Of a DNA stretch of 5,724 bases, positions 1 to 5,722 are shown in pieces. Source of the stretch: Methylomarinum sp050304855 (GTDB lineage Bacteria > Pseudomonadota > Gammaproteobacteria > Methylococcales > Methylomonadaceae). The DNA is taken from contig JBNLEI010000190.1 in NCBI GenBank assembly GCA_050304855.1, positions 1 through 5,724 of the forward strand. The letters run 5' to 3'. The notes under the pieces are model-generated. The model saw only the letters and a program-made list of their open reading frames with translations, searched no databases and had not been told where the DNA came from. The number at the start of each line of letters is the position of its first letter. The first letter of the stretch is position 1. Both the position numbers and the translations under genes were made by a program.

Positions 1-2
1 TG

Positions 3-377
3 CTCGGTCTCTGTTCGGGCTTGGTGGAGACACAATTCGCCAACATACGGATGGGCCTTGCGGCACATCTTGAAGGGGTAATGAACGGGACCTTCCTGGT
101 CGCCTTAGGTGCGGTATGGCAAGAAATCCGTCTTTCGTCGACGGTCGGCTGCGTCGCCTTTTGGACAGCCCTTTACGGCACCTATGCCAACTGGGCGTTC
201 ACCACCCTGGCCGCCGTTTTCGGCACGGCCGCCTTGTCCCCCATTACCGGAACCGAGCACGGAGGGCAGCCATGGCAGGAAAGCTTGATTACGTTAGGTT
301 TCACCTCCGTAGGCATATCGATCATTGCCGCTGTAGTGCTGATCTTGTGGGGCTTGCGAGCCGACGCGAGCAAATAG
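3..377 (+). CDS. Hydroxylaminobenzene mutase-like membrane protein (5' end outside window)
   Basis: The frame is open from the left edge, so this is the C-terminal ~124 residues of a longer protein. A TTG at 21 is internal, because the matching sequence continues upstream of it (LGLCSGLVE). The segment RMGLAAHLEGVMNGTFL, followed by FWTALYGTYANW and a C-terminal hydrophobic helix ending in LILWGLRA, is the pattern I associate with the HabA/HabB family. Those small integral membrane proteins, of roughly 135-165 residues, rearrange hydroxylaminobenzene to 2-aminophenol in nitrobenzene-degrading pseudomonads. About three hydrophobic segments are visible: around the HLEGVMNG region, around FWTALYGTYANW, and at the C-terminus. 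Homologues occur in many genomes without a nitrobenzene pathway, and no nitroaromatic gene is visible here, so the substrate is unknown. The sequence is more G+C-rich than the genes to its right. Family assignment is fairly secure; catalytic function is inferred only. Confidence 0.8.
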   Translation, partial: LGLCSGLVETQFANIRMGLAAHLEGVMNGTFLVALGAVWQEIRLSSTVGCVAFWTALYGTYANWAFTTLAAVFGTAALSPITGTEHGGQPWQESLITLGFTSVGISIIAAVVLILWGLRADASK

Positions 378-662
378 AGCGGAAAGGGAGCTTGGAATCC
401 GAAGTAAATGAGGTTTTGTTAACTTCGTCGGGTTTTGCCGCAGTTCGACGCGGGCAATCGCCTTAAAGACTTATCGGACGGAAACAACCCACCTGTTCTG
501 ATCTAGGCGAACGACTTTATATGTTAATAATTTTTTAAGGAATAAGGAATATAAAATATCCATCATAAGCGATGGTGAAGATTAGTAGATCAATCGACGA
601 TAATCGACGCCTGGGATTATATTTCCAATTAAAGTATTTAAAGGTTAGAGGGGAATAACGAT
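378..662. other. Non-coding gap with AT-rich promoter-like stretch
   Basis: No convincing gene is present in these 285 bases. Composition changes from G+C-rich on the left to strongly AT-rich at about 515-560, which is the likely promoter zone for the gene starting at 663; I could not pick a convincing -35/-10 pair. Three minor structures are visible. A 6-base inverted repeat CGAAGT/ACTTCG (400-405 and 422-427) lies just after the mutase gene and is at best a weak terminator. A 5-base hairpin CCATC/GATGG lies at 560-575. The octamer AATCGACG occurs twice, ten bases apart, at 592-599 and 602-609. Confidence 0.5.
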
Positions 663-1433
663 ATGGTTTATTGGGGTGTGCATACTAACGAACCTGCTAA
701 CCTTATTTATCCCAACTCTCCGAGCAGCGGCCGCTTTGCGAATATTTCTTCGCCTAGCGAAGATCAAGAACTTACGCTTCTTGAACAGCTAAGGAAGCAT
801 ATATCGGGGCCGACTCCCGTTTATCCCGATTTCTGGGGCAGGTATCTAGATTTGAATCCGCCCATTACAGAAGCGGAAACGCAATTTATTTTTCGCCACA
901 CTAACAACAAATGCCGGATCTTATTGATCTATAACGGCACGGCAAAAAATGGACGAAAGAGTCTGATTAAAGGAGATGGAAGGAGAGACGCCAGAACTGC
1001 CATTTCTCTTGCCGAAAAGCTCCCGATAAACCGGCCAAAACGGGTTGCCATATATGCGGACATCGAACCCGGTACTATCGTCTACGAAGACTGGATCAAG
1101 GAATGGTGGGACGAGATGGATAATTCGCCTTTTGCGCCAGGAGGTGGGTTTTATGCCGATCCGAACTGTTGGAACTTCAAGACATCTTACTGCAGAGCGA
1201 TTCAAAGCCTCGCTCTTCCCCTCTTTCGTAACATCTGGTCGTGTGAGAAACCCAGTATTACAGTGCCTATCTCGCGTTCAACCGTATTTAATGTTTCCTC
1301 TCCCTGCGTAGGAAGCGGTGAAGTTCCCTGTGTATGGCAGTACGGGATGAATCTGCGGTTTAAACAAGATTGGATTCGGTTGGATTTAGATACGGCGACT
1401 CAGCGTGGTTACGACACGATGTGGGAAGCGTGA
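663..1433 (+). CDS. Glycoside hydrolase-like TIM-barrel protein (GH25/DUF1906-type), hypothetical
   Basis: This is a 256-residue protein. The ATG at 663 has a purine-rich ribosome site (AGAGGGGA, 647-654) 8 bases upstream, and an in-frame stop at 639 excludes an earlier start. The layout resembles Rv2525c/DUF1906 and GH25 lysozyme-like barrels. FWGRYLDL (57-64) is followed by ITEAE (68-72), a strand ending LLIYNGT (87-93), then GRRDARTAISLAEKL (106-120) and VAIYADIEPG (128-137). A late VWQYG (224-228) precedes a strand IRLDLD (238-243). Asp133 and Glu135 form a DxE pair like that of GH25 active sites. Glycan or peptidoglycan cleavage is therefore possible but unproven. There is no N-terminal signal peptide, yet there are six cysteines (84, 169, 177, 194, 215, 223), which would fit a disulfide-bonded exported protein. 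No holin, secretion-system or immunity gene is adjacent. It stands alone and faces the hydrolase gene tail to tail. Confidence 0.6.
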   Translation: MVYWGVHTNEPANLIYPNSPSSGRFANISSPSEDQELTLLEQLRKHISGPTPVYPDFWGRYLDLNPPITEAETQFIFRHTNNKCRILLIYNGTAKNGRKSLIKGDGRRDARTAISLAEKLPINRPKRVAIYADIEPGTIVYEDWIKEWWDEMDNSPFAPGGGFYADPNCWNFKTSYCRAIQSLALPLFRNIWSCEKPSITVPISRSTVFNVSSPCVGSGEVPCVWQYGMNLRFKQDWIRLDLDTATQRGYDTMWEA

Positions 1434-1517
1434 GCGGTTAGGTTACATTCTTCCCGATGCCGTAAAATCATCATCCTGCCGGCCTGTTCAAAAGAAGTAT
1501 TAAATGGCTGCGTAACG

Positions 1518-2177
1518 TTAGTTCTCCAATAAAAACTGAACAATAATATCGGTCAGCGCTTTTTTTTCGGCGGTTTTGAAAATGTGCTGAGCATGGGCGT
1601 TGCCGTTTAGAAGTTTAAGCCGCTTTGGTTCGGGCGCGCGCTGGAATTGTGCTTTAATCGAAGCGATGCCGCCTTCCCCGGTGCTGGCGATATATAAAAT
1701 CTTGTTCGCTCTCATTTCTTCAGGTTTCGCTATAGGGGCGGGCGATAGCAATATTAGATGAGATAAAATTCCTTTTTCGATTTGGGCGGCTGTTTTGCCG
1801 GCAATGCCTCCGCCCATGCTGGCGCCTAATATCGATATGTCTTTGTAGCCTTGTTGTTTTAAGAATTGCAGTGCCGCCAGCATATCTTCAAAACGATCCG
1901 CCGGCCTGTCGCCGCTCGTAGATTTTCCGTATCCTCGAAAATCGATGGCGAGAACGCCGATGTTATTGGCTGCCAATTGATTGGCCAGCTCGCGCCAGCT
2001 TTCCTTATTGAAAACTGCGCCGTGGCCCAGAACGACGGATTGTGTTCCCGCCGGGTAATAATCAGCATGAATGACGCCGCCGTCACGGGTGGTGAATGTA
2101 ACCGGTTCGAAGTTTGCCGATTCGGCTTTAAGCTCAGTAGCAATCAGCATTAGAGCAAAACAAAGCGATAATTTCAT
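1518..2177 (-). CDS. Exported alpha/beta hydrolase
   Basis: This is a 219-residue alpha/beta-hydrolase-fold enzyme. Residues 1-18 are a Sec signal peptide with likely cleavage after LKA, so the mature enzyme should be periplasmic. Family marks in order are: the oxyanion-loop HG of VVLGHGAVF (His52-Gly53); AIDFRGYGKS (77-86), the usual strand-4 signature; the nucleophile elbow GASMGG with Ser120; and a C-terminal GNAHAQHIF whose His195 is the probable catalytic histidine. The acid after strand 7 is normally Asp, but the segment YIASTGEGG offers only Glu168. Substrate cannot be told; esterase, thioesterase and dienelactone-hydrolase-like relatives all share this layout. The start is supported by AGGAG on the minus strand (2188-2184), 6 bases before the ATG. 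It is transcribed divergently from the DUF1264 gene and converges on the glycosidase-like gene. No clear terminator is visible in the 84 bases between those two genes. Confidence 0.85.
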   Translation of the reverse strand: MKLSLCFALMLIATELKAESANFEPVTFTTRDGGVIHADYYPAGTQSVVLGHGAVFNKESWRELANQLAANNIGVLAIDFRGYGKSTSGDRPADRFEDMLAALQFLKQQGYKDISILGASMGGGIAGKTAAQIEKGILSHLILLSPAPIAKPEEMRANKILYIASTGEGGIASIKAQFQRAPEPKRLKLLNGNAHAQHIFKTAEKKALTDIIVQFLLEN

Positions 2178-2199
2178 AGAGAGCTCCTGAAATAAAAAT

Positions 2200-2220
2200 A
2201 ACCAAGTTCTTTACTTGGTT
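2200..2220. promoter_or_regulatory. Perfect inverted repeat in divergent promoter region (operator or 5' UTR hairpin)
   Basis: AACCAAGT (2200-2207) and ACTTGGTT (2213-2220) are exact inverse complements separated by 5 bases. The element sits 22 bases upstream of the hydrolase ATG and about 100 bases upstream of the DUF1264 ATG. It may be a dimeric-repressor operator serving one or both genes. Alternatively it may be a hairpin at the 5' end of the hydrolase mRNA. It does not follow a gene, so it is unlikely to be an intrinsic terminator. Confidence 0.45.
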
Positions 2221-2228
2221 TGTTCATT

Positions 2229-2257
2229 AGGATACGCTAATACTTAAGGTTGGTTAA
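2229..2257 (-). promoter_or_regulatory. Possible sigma70-type promoter for the hydrolase gene
   Basis: On the minus strand, TTAACC (2257-2252, 4 of 6 to the -35 consensus) and TATCCT (2234-2229, 4 of 6 to the -10) are separated by 17 bases. Transcription would begin near 2222, directly at the edge of the 2200-2220 palindrome, which would place that palindrome over the start region. This is a weak match found by eye. Confidence 0.25.
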
Positions 2258-2321
2258 CAGCGCTGGCTGTCAATCAACTGTATGAGGAAGTTTCATAACG
2301 ACCATAAATGAGGGGGTTATC

Positions 2322-2903
2322 ATGAATATCATAAATGTTATTGTTTCTTCGGTTATCTTATTGGCTTCAGGTTACGCCCTTGCTGCCGAAGATTCAAACG
2401 CTGGAGCGGCGCAAAGCCATAGTCGCTATGACAAGACTATGAATCCGCGTCAAAAGGAATATCCCAATCATCAAGGATTTAACGATTTACATATCCAGGC
2501 GATTCGACATTTAAAGCCGGATACCTACGACGTGCATGATCCTAAACTGCAAACCGTCGTGCACCACCACTGCAAGGCCTACGAAGATCAAACATTGTTG
2601 TGCTTGATGTTTCATACCGGCATGAAGGACCAGGACAAACCGATCGGTTTCGAATACATCATCACAACGGAACAATTCAACAGCTTGCCTGAAGAAGAAA
2701 AGAAATACTGGCATTATCACCTGACCGAAATCCCGCGCGCTCATGCGACATTTCCGGATCTAACTTCCGAAGAAGGGGCTAAATTGTTACCGGTCGTCAA
2801 TGAAACTTATGGCAAGGTCATTTACTTTCAAAAACCTAATGACAAGTTTCCGCTGGGCGAACCGTATGTCTTGATTGTTCAGGATATGCCGGAACAAGAT
2901 TGA
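2322..2903 (+). CDS. Exported DUF1264 / oil-body-associated-protein family protein
   Basis: This is a 193-residue protein. The ATG is preceded by a strong GAGGGGG site (2310-2316) at 5 bases. Residues 1-21 or 1-22 are a signal peptide (hydrophobic core VIVSSVILLASG, cleavage around ALA-A). The mature part from about residue 55 matches DUF1264, the family of plant oil-body-associated proteins. Family marks are a His-rich HHHC (81-84) in the position of the family's EAHHFC, IGFEYIIT (108-115), LPEEEKKYWHYH (122-133), TYGKVIYFQ (162-170) and PLGEPYVLI (177-185). The clustered histidines and Cys84 could bind metal, but this is not established. Bacterial members have no firm function. Here the signal peptide and the His/Cys cluster point to a periplasmic protein. 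It is a single-gene unit closed by the hairpin at 2916-2952 and divergent from the hydrolase gene. Family assignment is secure; role unknown. Confidence 0.85.
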   Translation: MNIINVIVSSVILLASGYALAAEDSNAGAAQSHSRYDKTMNPRQKEYPNHQGFNDLHIQAIRHLKPDTYDVHDPKLQTVVHHHCKAYEDQTLLCLMFHTGMKDQDKPIGFEYIITTEQFNSLPEEEKKYWHYHLTEIPRAHATFPDLTSEEGAKLLPVVNETYGKVIYFQKPNDKFPLGEPYVLIVQDMPEQD

Positions 2904-2915
2904 TCTAAACCATTC

Positions 2916-2952
2916 AAGCCAGCGGCATGCTGATCATGTCCGCTGGTTTGTT
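2916..2952 (+). terminator. Rho-independent-type terminator after the DUF1264 gene
   Basis: AAGCCAGCGG (2916-2925) pairs with CCGCTGGTTT (2940-2949), with one G-T wobble. Inside it, CATG (2926-2929) pairs with CATG (2935-2938) around a 5-base loop, with one T bulged at 2939. The hairpin begins 12 bases after the TGA and is followed by a short, imperfect T run (TTTGTT). The stem is strong but the T-tract is poor. Confidence 0.7.
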
Positions 2953-2962
2953 CGGTAGCCGG

Positions 2963-3006
2963 GTTATCTGTTTTTTGCGCGCGTTCTTTTAAATTTTTCA
3001 GATAAC
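2963..3006 (+). promoter_or_regulatory. Inverted repeat covering the ribosome-binding region of the barrel gene
   Basis: GTTATCTG (2963-2970) and CAGATAAC (2999-3006) are exact inverse complements separated by a 28-base T-rich segment containing GCGCGC. The right arm ends 10 bases before the ATG at 3017, so it occupies the region where a Shine-Dalgarno site would be, and none is recognisable there. It may be a 5' UTR stem affecting translation or a spaced regulator-binding site. Chance occurrence cannot be excluded. Confidence 0.35.
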
Positions 3007-3016
3007 TGCGGCAACA

Positions 3017-4015
3017 ATGCGATTGAAATATTTGCTGGCGGCGTTTTTATGGCTTGTTTGCAACGCCACCATCGCTAAGGACAACAAAGGATTGCTGATC
3101 AAAACGGCAGTGGATGCGTTCTACACCGACGATGTTGCATTGTTTTCTGTTAGCCGTCGTCTTTCGTTGAAAGACGACCCAACCCAACCGATTGTTGATA
3201 GACCGGACCGGGGTGGAGACTTTGTTTACGAACCTCAAGTCGAAATAGGCTGGACGGGGCAAAACGATTTGGGTGAATTCGATTTGTCGTTGGATGCCGG
3301 CGCCTATTTGTTTACCGAACGCACCGAATTTACTCATGGCTTATTTGAGATCCTGTTGTCGCAGAGCTTTGCAAACGGGACGACAATAAGCTTGCTTTAC
3401 AACGCCGCTCCGGACTTGTTTTTGGGACAGAATCTTTTCAGGGAGAGGGAAGGGGAGGAGTTCGAAGAAGACGAAAGCCTTTCCAATCATTACTGGTCGG
3501 TCCATATTGACCATGATTTGAACACAAATCTTACGATGCGTTTGCTGGGCCGTTATGGGCTACGCGTCTACAACGAACCGTTTCAACATCGCGATACCGA
3601 ATTTTGGACTATCGGTCCTCATCTCGAATGGCGTATCGGTCCGGATATCGACTTGTTGTTAGGGTATCACTATGAACGTGGCTATGGGTCTCAACATAAG
3701 GCTGCCCATTTTCCCGACGATGTTTCTTATATCAATCATTTTGCGTCGATGGAATTGTCCATTCGCTTGTTGGAAAAGCTGACGGCGGATTTTATTTTCG
3801 ATTATGAGTCAAACGATTTTATAACCGGAAATGCGGAAGACGACCATTACGGCGCGGCCGAAATCGTTTTTCAGGGCGAGATCGAATTGTGTTACGAGCT
3901 GACGGAACGCACCGGAATAAAATTGGGTTGGCAGCACGGCAGGAGACAATTGACGAGCGAAGCGGCTACGATAAAAAACAATAATATCTGGTTAGGGCTT
4001 GATTATTCTTTTTAG
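3017..4015 (+). CDS. Predicted outer-membrane beta-barrel protein
   Basis: This is a 332-residue protein. Residues 1-20 form a signal peptide (hydrophobic core LLAAFLWLVC, cleavage after TIA). The rest is rich in alternating polar and hydrophobic strands with many aromatics, for example YLFTERTEF, TMRLLGRYGLRVY, DLLLGYHYERGYG and IKLGWQHGRRQL. The chain ends IWLGLDYSF, a typical outer-membrane C-terminal strand with terminal Phe. An acidic stretch (142-155, FREREGEEFEEDES) looks like a surface or periplasmic loop. I do not recognise a named family; a porin-like or peroxidase-partner barrel is the best description. The start is the first ATG after an in-frame stop at 2990 and lacks a good ribosome site. 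The peroxidase gene begins 8 bases after its stop, so the two are almost certainly cotranscribed and probably act together at the cell envelope. Confidence 0.7.
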   Translation: MRLKYLLAAFLWLVCNATIAKDNKGLLIKTAVDAFYTDDVALFSVSRRLSLKDDPTQPIVDRPDRGGDFVYEPQVEIGWTGQNDLGEFDLSLDAGAYLFTERTEFTHGLFEILLSQSFANGTTISLLYNAAPDLFLGQNLFREREGEEFEEDESLSNHYWSVHIDHDLNTNLTMRLLGRYGLRVYNEPFQHRDTEFWTIGPHLEWRIGPDIDLLLGYHYERGYGSQHKAAHFPDDVSYINHFASMELSIRLLEKLTADFIFDYESNDFITGNAEDDHYGAAEIVFQGEIELCYELTERTGIKLGWQHGRRQLTSEAATIKNNNIWLGLDYSF

Positions 4016-4019
4016 GGGG
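4014..4019 (+). promoter_or_regulatory. Ribosome-binding site overlapping the upstream stop codon
   Basis: AGGGGG begins inside the TAG stop of the barrel gene (4013-4015) and lies 4 bases before the peroxidase ATG at 4024. It fixes that start. The overlap suggests translational coupling of the two genes. Confidence 0.75.
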
Positions 4020-4023
4020 ACGC

Positions 4024-5085
4024 ATGCGTAGTTTTCTGATTTTGTTATGGGGAGTGTGTCTGAGTGGCGGTGTATCGGCCGATCAATTGTTAGGCTTGCC
4101 ACCTTTGAATATTCCCGAGAATAATCCGCAAACCGAGGCAAAAATAGCCTTGGGCAAGGCTTTCTTTAACGATGCGCGATTTAGCGCCAACGGTACGGTT
4201 AGCTGCGCCAGTTGTCACCAAACCGATAAAGGTTTTAGCGATGGTCTGAGCGTTGCGCAAGGCATAAACGGACAACGGGGTTTTCGTAATACGCCGACGG
4301 TGATTAATGCCGCCTATTATCAAACGCTTTTCGTGGATGGTCGGGCAGACAGCCTGGAAGAACAAGTCTTGGGGCCGCTGTTGAATCCATTGGAGCACGG
4401 ACTGAAAAGCGAGGCCGATATTGTGTCGGTTGTAAAAAACGATCAGGATTACCGACGCCGTTTGATGGAGATGTTTCAGGTGACTGAACATCAAATTTCG
4501 GTGCAGCACATTGCCCAGGCTATTGCCAATTTCGAACGTACTGTGGTCGCCGGCAATTCGCCTTTCGACCGCTATTATTTCGGTCGGGATCGTAGCCAGT
4601 TATCCGATAGCGCCGCGCGCGGTTTATTGATTTTCCGGCGTAAAGGAAACTGCGCCAATTGTCATGAAATTTCAATGGCCCATGCATTATTTAGCGATAA
4701 TCGTTTTTACAATATCGGCGTCGGTTCCAAGGAGCTTAATGGTGTCATCGATGAATTTGTCGCAGCCGTCAGAAAGGGCGTTGCCCCGGACAAATATGAG
4801 TTGACCGAAAAACAGCGCGCCGAATTGGGTCGTTTCAATGTTACCGGAATCATCGAAGATATCGGCAAATTCAAAACTCCGAGCCTGCGTAACGTGGCGT
4901 TGACTGCCCCTTATATGCACGATGGCAGCATGCAAACATTGGAAGAAGTGGTTGACTATTACGACAAAGGAGGGCACAAGAACCGTTTCCTGGATCCGGC
5001 CATTTTTCCGTTGAATTTGAGCGCGCAGGAAAAGTTGGATCTGGTTGCTTTTATGCGCACGTTAAATTCAAGCTGGCATGATTAG
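4024..5085 (+). CDS. Dihaem cytochrome c peroxidase / MauG-family protein
   Basis: This is a 353-residue periplasmic protein, a normal length for the family. Residues 1-19 are a signal peptide (cleavage after VSA). Two covalent haem sites are present: CASCH (61-65) in the N-terminal domain and CANCH (210-214) in the C-terminal domain. Other family segments are RFSANGTVSC, GFRNTPTVINA (86-96), DGRADSLEEQ (105-114), NPLEHG (121-126, Glu124 being the conserved distal glutamate), FKTPSLRNVALTAPYMHDGS (283-302) and TLEEVVDYY. The family reduces hydrogen peroxide with electrons entering through one haem, or, as in MauG, performs long-range oxidation of a partner protein. Val104 stands where the family usually has the Trp of FWDGR that bridges the haems, and His125 follows the conserved Glu in place of the usual Met. 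Distal-ligand candidates for the second haem are Tyr297, Met298 and Met303. No methylamine dehydrogenase gene is nearby, so the partner is more likely the upstream barrel. Confidence 0.95.
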   Translation: MRSFLILLWGVCLSGGVSADQLLGLPPLNIPENNPQTEAKIALGKAFFNDARFSANGTVSCASCHQTDKGFSDGLSVAQGINGQRGFRNTPTVINAAYYQTLFVDGRADSLEEQVLGPLLNPLEHGLKSEADIVSVVKNDQDYRRRLMEMFQVTEHQISVQHIAQAIANFERTVVAGNSPFDRYYFGRDRSQLSDSAARGLLIFRRKGNCANCHEISMAHALFSDNRFYNIGVGSKELNGVIDEFVAAVRKGVAPDKYELTEKQRAELGRFNVTGIIEDIGKFKTPSLRNVALTAPYMHDGSMQTLEEVVDYYDKGGHKNRFLDPAIFPLNLSAQEKLDLVAFMRTLNSSWHD

Positions 5086-5395
5086 AGGCGCGAATAAGAA
5101 TTAAAAATGACGTGAAAAGAAAATACGGGGCGGTCTTGCATTCTGCATAATCTAGTTTTGCTCGGTTGCAAGCCATGGTAATTTTTTGGTCATCCGCCAT
5201 ACGCACCTAGCCGAGGGAGGATGCCCGTGTTCAAGGGTACAACGAATGCCAAATCCTTTTCCAAAGTCCGGTTCCGCCCAATTTTCAATGGATTGGTCTA
5301 CGTAGATTATCTTTTGCGGTTGGTCCAAAACATAACCTAAAGTTGCGGGTGCCGTTTTTTGCGCGTCACTCTCGAACGCCGTGTTGAAGCATGCT
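5086..5395 (-). other. Intergenic stretch with a coding-like minus-strand frame, possible gene remnant
   Basis: This 310-base stretch separates the convergent peroxidase and GFA genes. I see no clear terminator in it. On the minus strand one frame stays open from 5395 down to a TAG at 5152. It reads plausibly as protein (for example CFNTAFESDAQKTAP, IIYVDQSIENWAEPDFGKGF, CTLEHGHPPSARCVW), with many G-starting codons. Within these ~80 residues there is no ATG before the one close to the end, and the frame's only earlier ATG (at 5505) lies inside the GFA gene. It could be the tail of a broken gene, a small gene with a TTG start (near 5320), or a chance frame. I do not recognise the sequence. 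Confidence 0.3.
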
Positions 5396-5722
5396 CTACT
5401 CAGCTGGCGCTGCCTCTCCTGATTGAGGCAAATGATCGGTGATCTCGAACCAAGGCGCTTTTGAGCTAACCATAACGTGACGCATAGGCTTGCAGCCTGG
5501 ATCACCGTCTACCGTACCCAACGCTAAACCGAAGGCGTCTGCAAATGCTTGCTTAGCCACATACTGCATTGTCGAACCACACACCTTGCAAAAGGTTCGC
5601 GTGACCGCTGGTGAAGACTGATACTCGCCCAGTTGATCTTCGCCTTGAACACACCGAAAGTCGCTAAGTTCGACGTATGCCCATGTAGCGAAAGCTGCGC
5701 CGGTGGCTTTTCTGCACATTGA
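5396..5722 (-). CDS. GFA-domain (CENP-V/GFA family) zinc-binding protein, 5' end outside window
   Basis: The frame continues past the right edge: two bases plus TCA precede the ATG at 5719, consistent with the family motif C-S-M-C-R-K, so that ATG is internal and roughly 25-30 N-terminal residues are missing. The visible 108 residues carry CRKATGAAFATW, a later FCKVCGSTM with the zinc-binding CxxC, LALGTVDGDPG, and the closing HVMVSSKAPWFEITDHLPQ. All are characteristic of the glutathione-dependent formaldehyde-activating (GFA) family. The namesake enzyme makes S-hydroxymethylglutathione from formaldehyde and glutathione, but most small GFA proteins have no proven activity, so the reaction should not be assumed. 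The protein lacks transmembrane segments and is probably cytoplasmic. It converges on the peroxidase gene and shows no link to it. Confidence 0.9.
   Translation of the reverse strand, partial: SMCRKATGAAFATWAYVELSDFRCVQGEDQLGEYQSSPAVTRTFCKVCGSTMQYVAKQAFADAFGLALGTVDGDPGCKPMRHVMVSSKAPWFEITDHLPQSGEAAPAE

Noticed and set aside
400..427. CGAAGT/ACTTCG hairpin as terminator of the mutase gene
   Set aside because: The stem is only 6 bases with a 16-base loop and no T-run follows; it is mentioned only as a weak feature.
116..466. 116-residue plus-strand frame overlapping the mutase gene
   Set aside because: It is arginine-rich, unrecognisable, and runs out of frame over a gene with clear family motifs.
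592..609. Repeated octamer AATCGACG as a regulatory or CRISPR-like repeat
   Set aside because: There are only two copies ten bases apart, too short and too few to separate from chance.
1866..2153. Plus-strand 95-residue frame opposite the hydrolase gene
   Set aside because: It is antisense to the conserved hydrolase core and shows no domain signature.
2268..2273. Minus-strand TTGACA as a -35 box for the hydrolase gene
   Set aside because: It matches the consensus, but no acceptable -10 lies 16-18 bases downstream; the TTAACC/TATCCT pair fits better.
4090..4509. 139-residue minus-strand frame inside the peroxidase gene
   Set aside because: It lies wholly antisense to well-conserved cytochrome sequence, has no recognisable motifs, and is explained by codon bias of the real gene.
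5396..5722. GFA gene linked to the peroxidase unit as a formaldehyde-detoxification system
   Set aside because: The genes converge and are separated by 310 bases, and GFA membership alone does not show formaldehyde activity.
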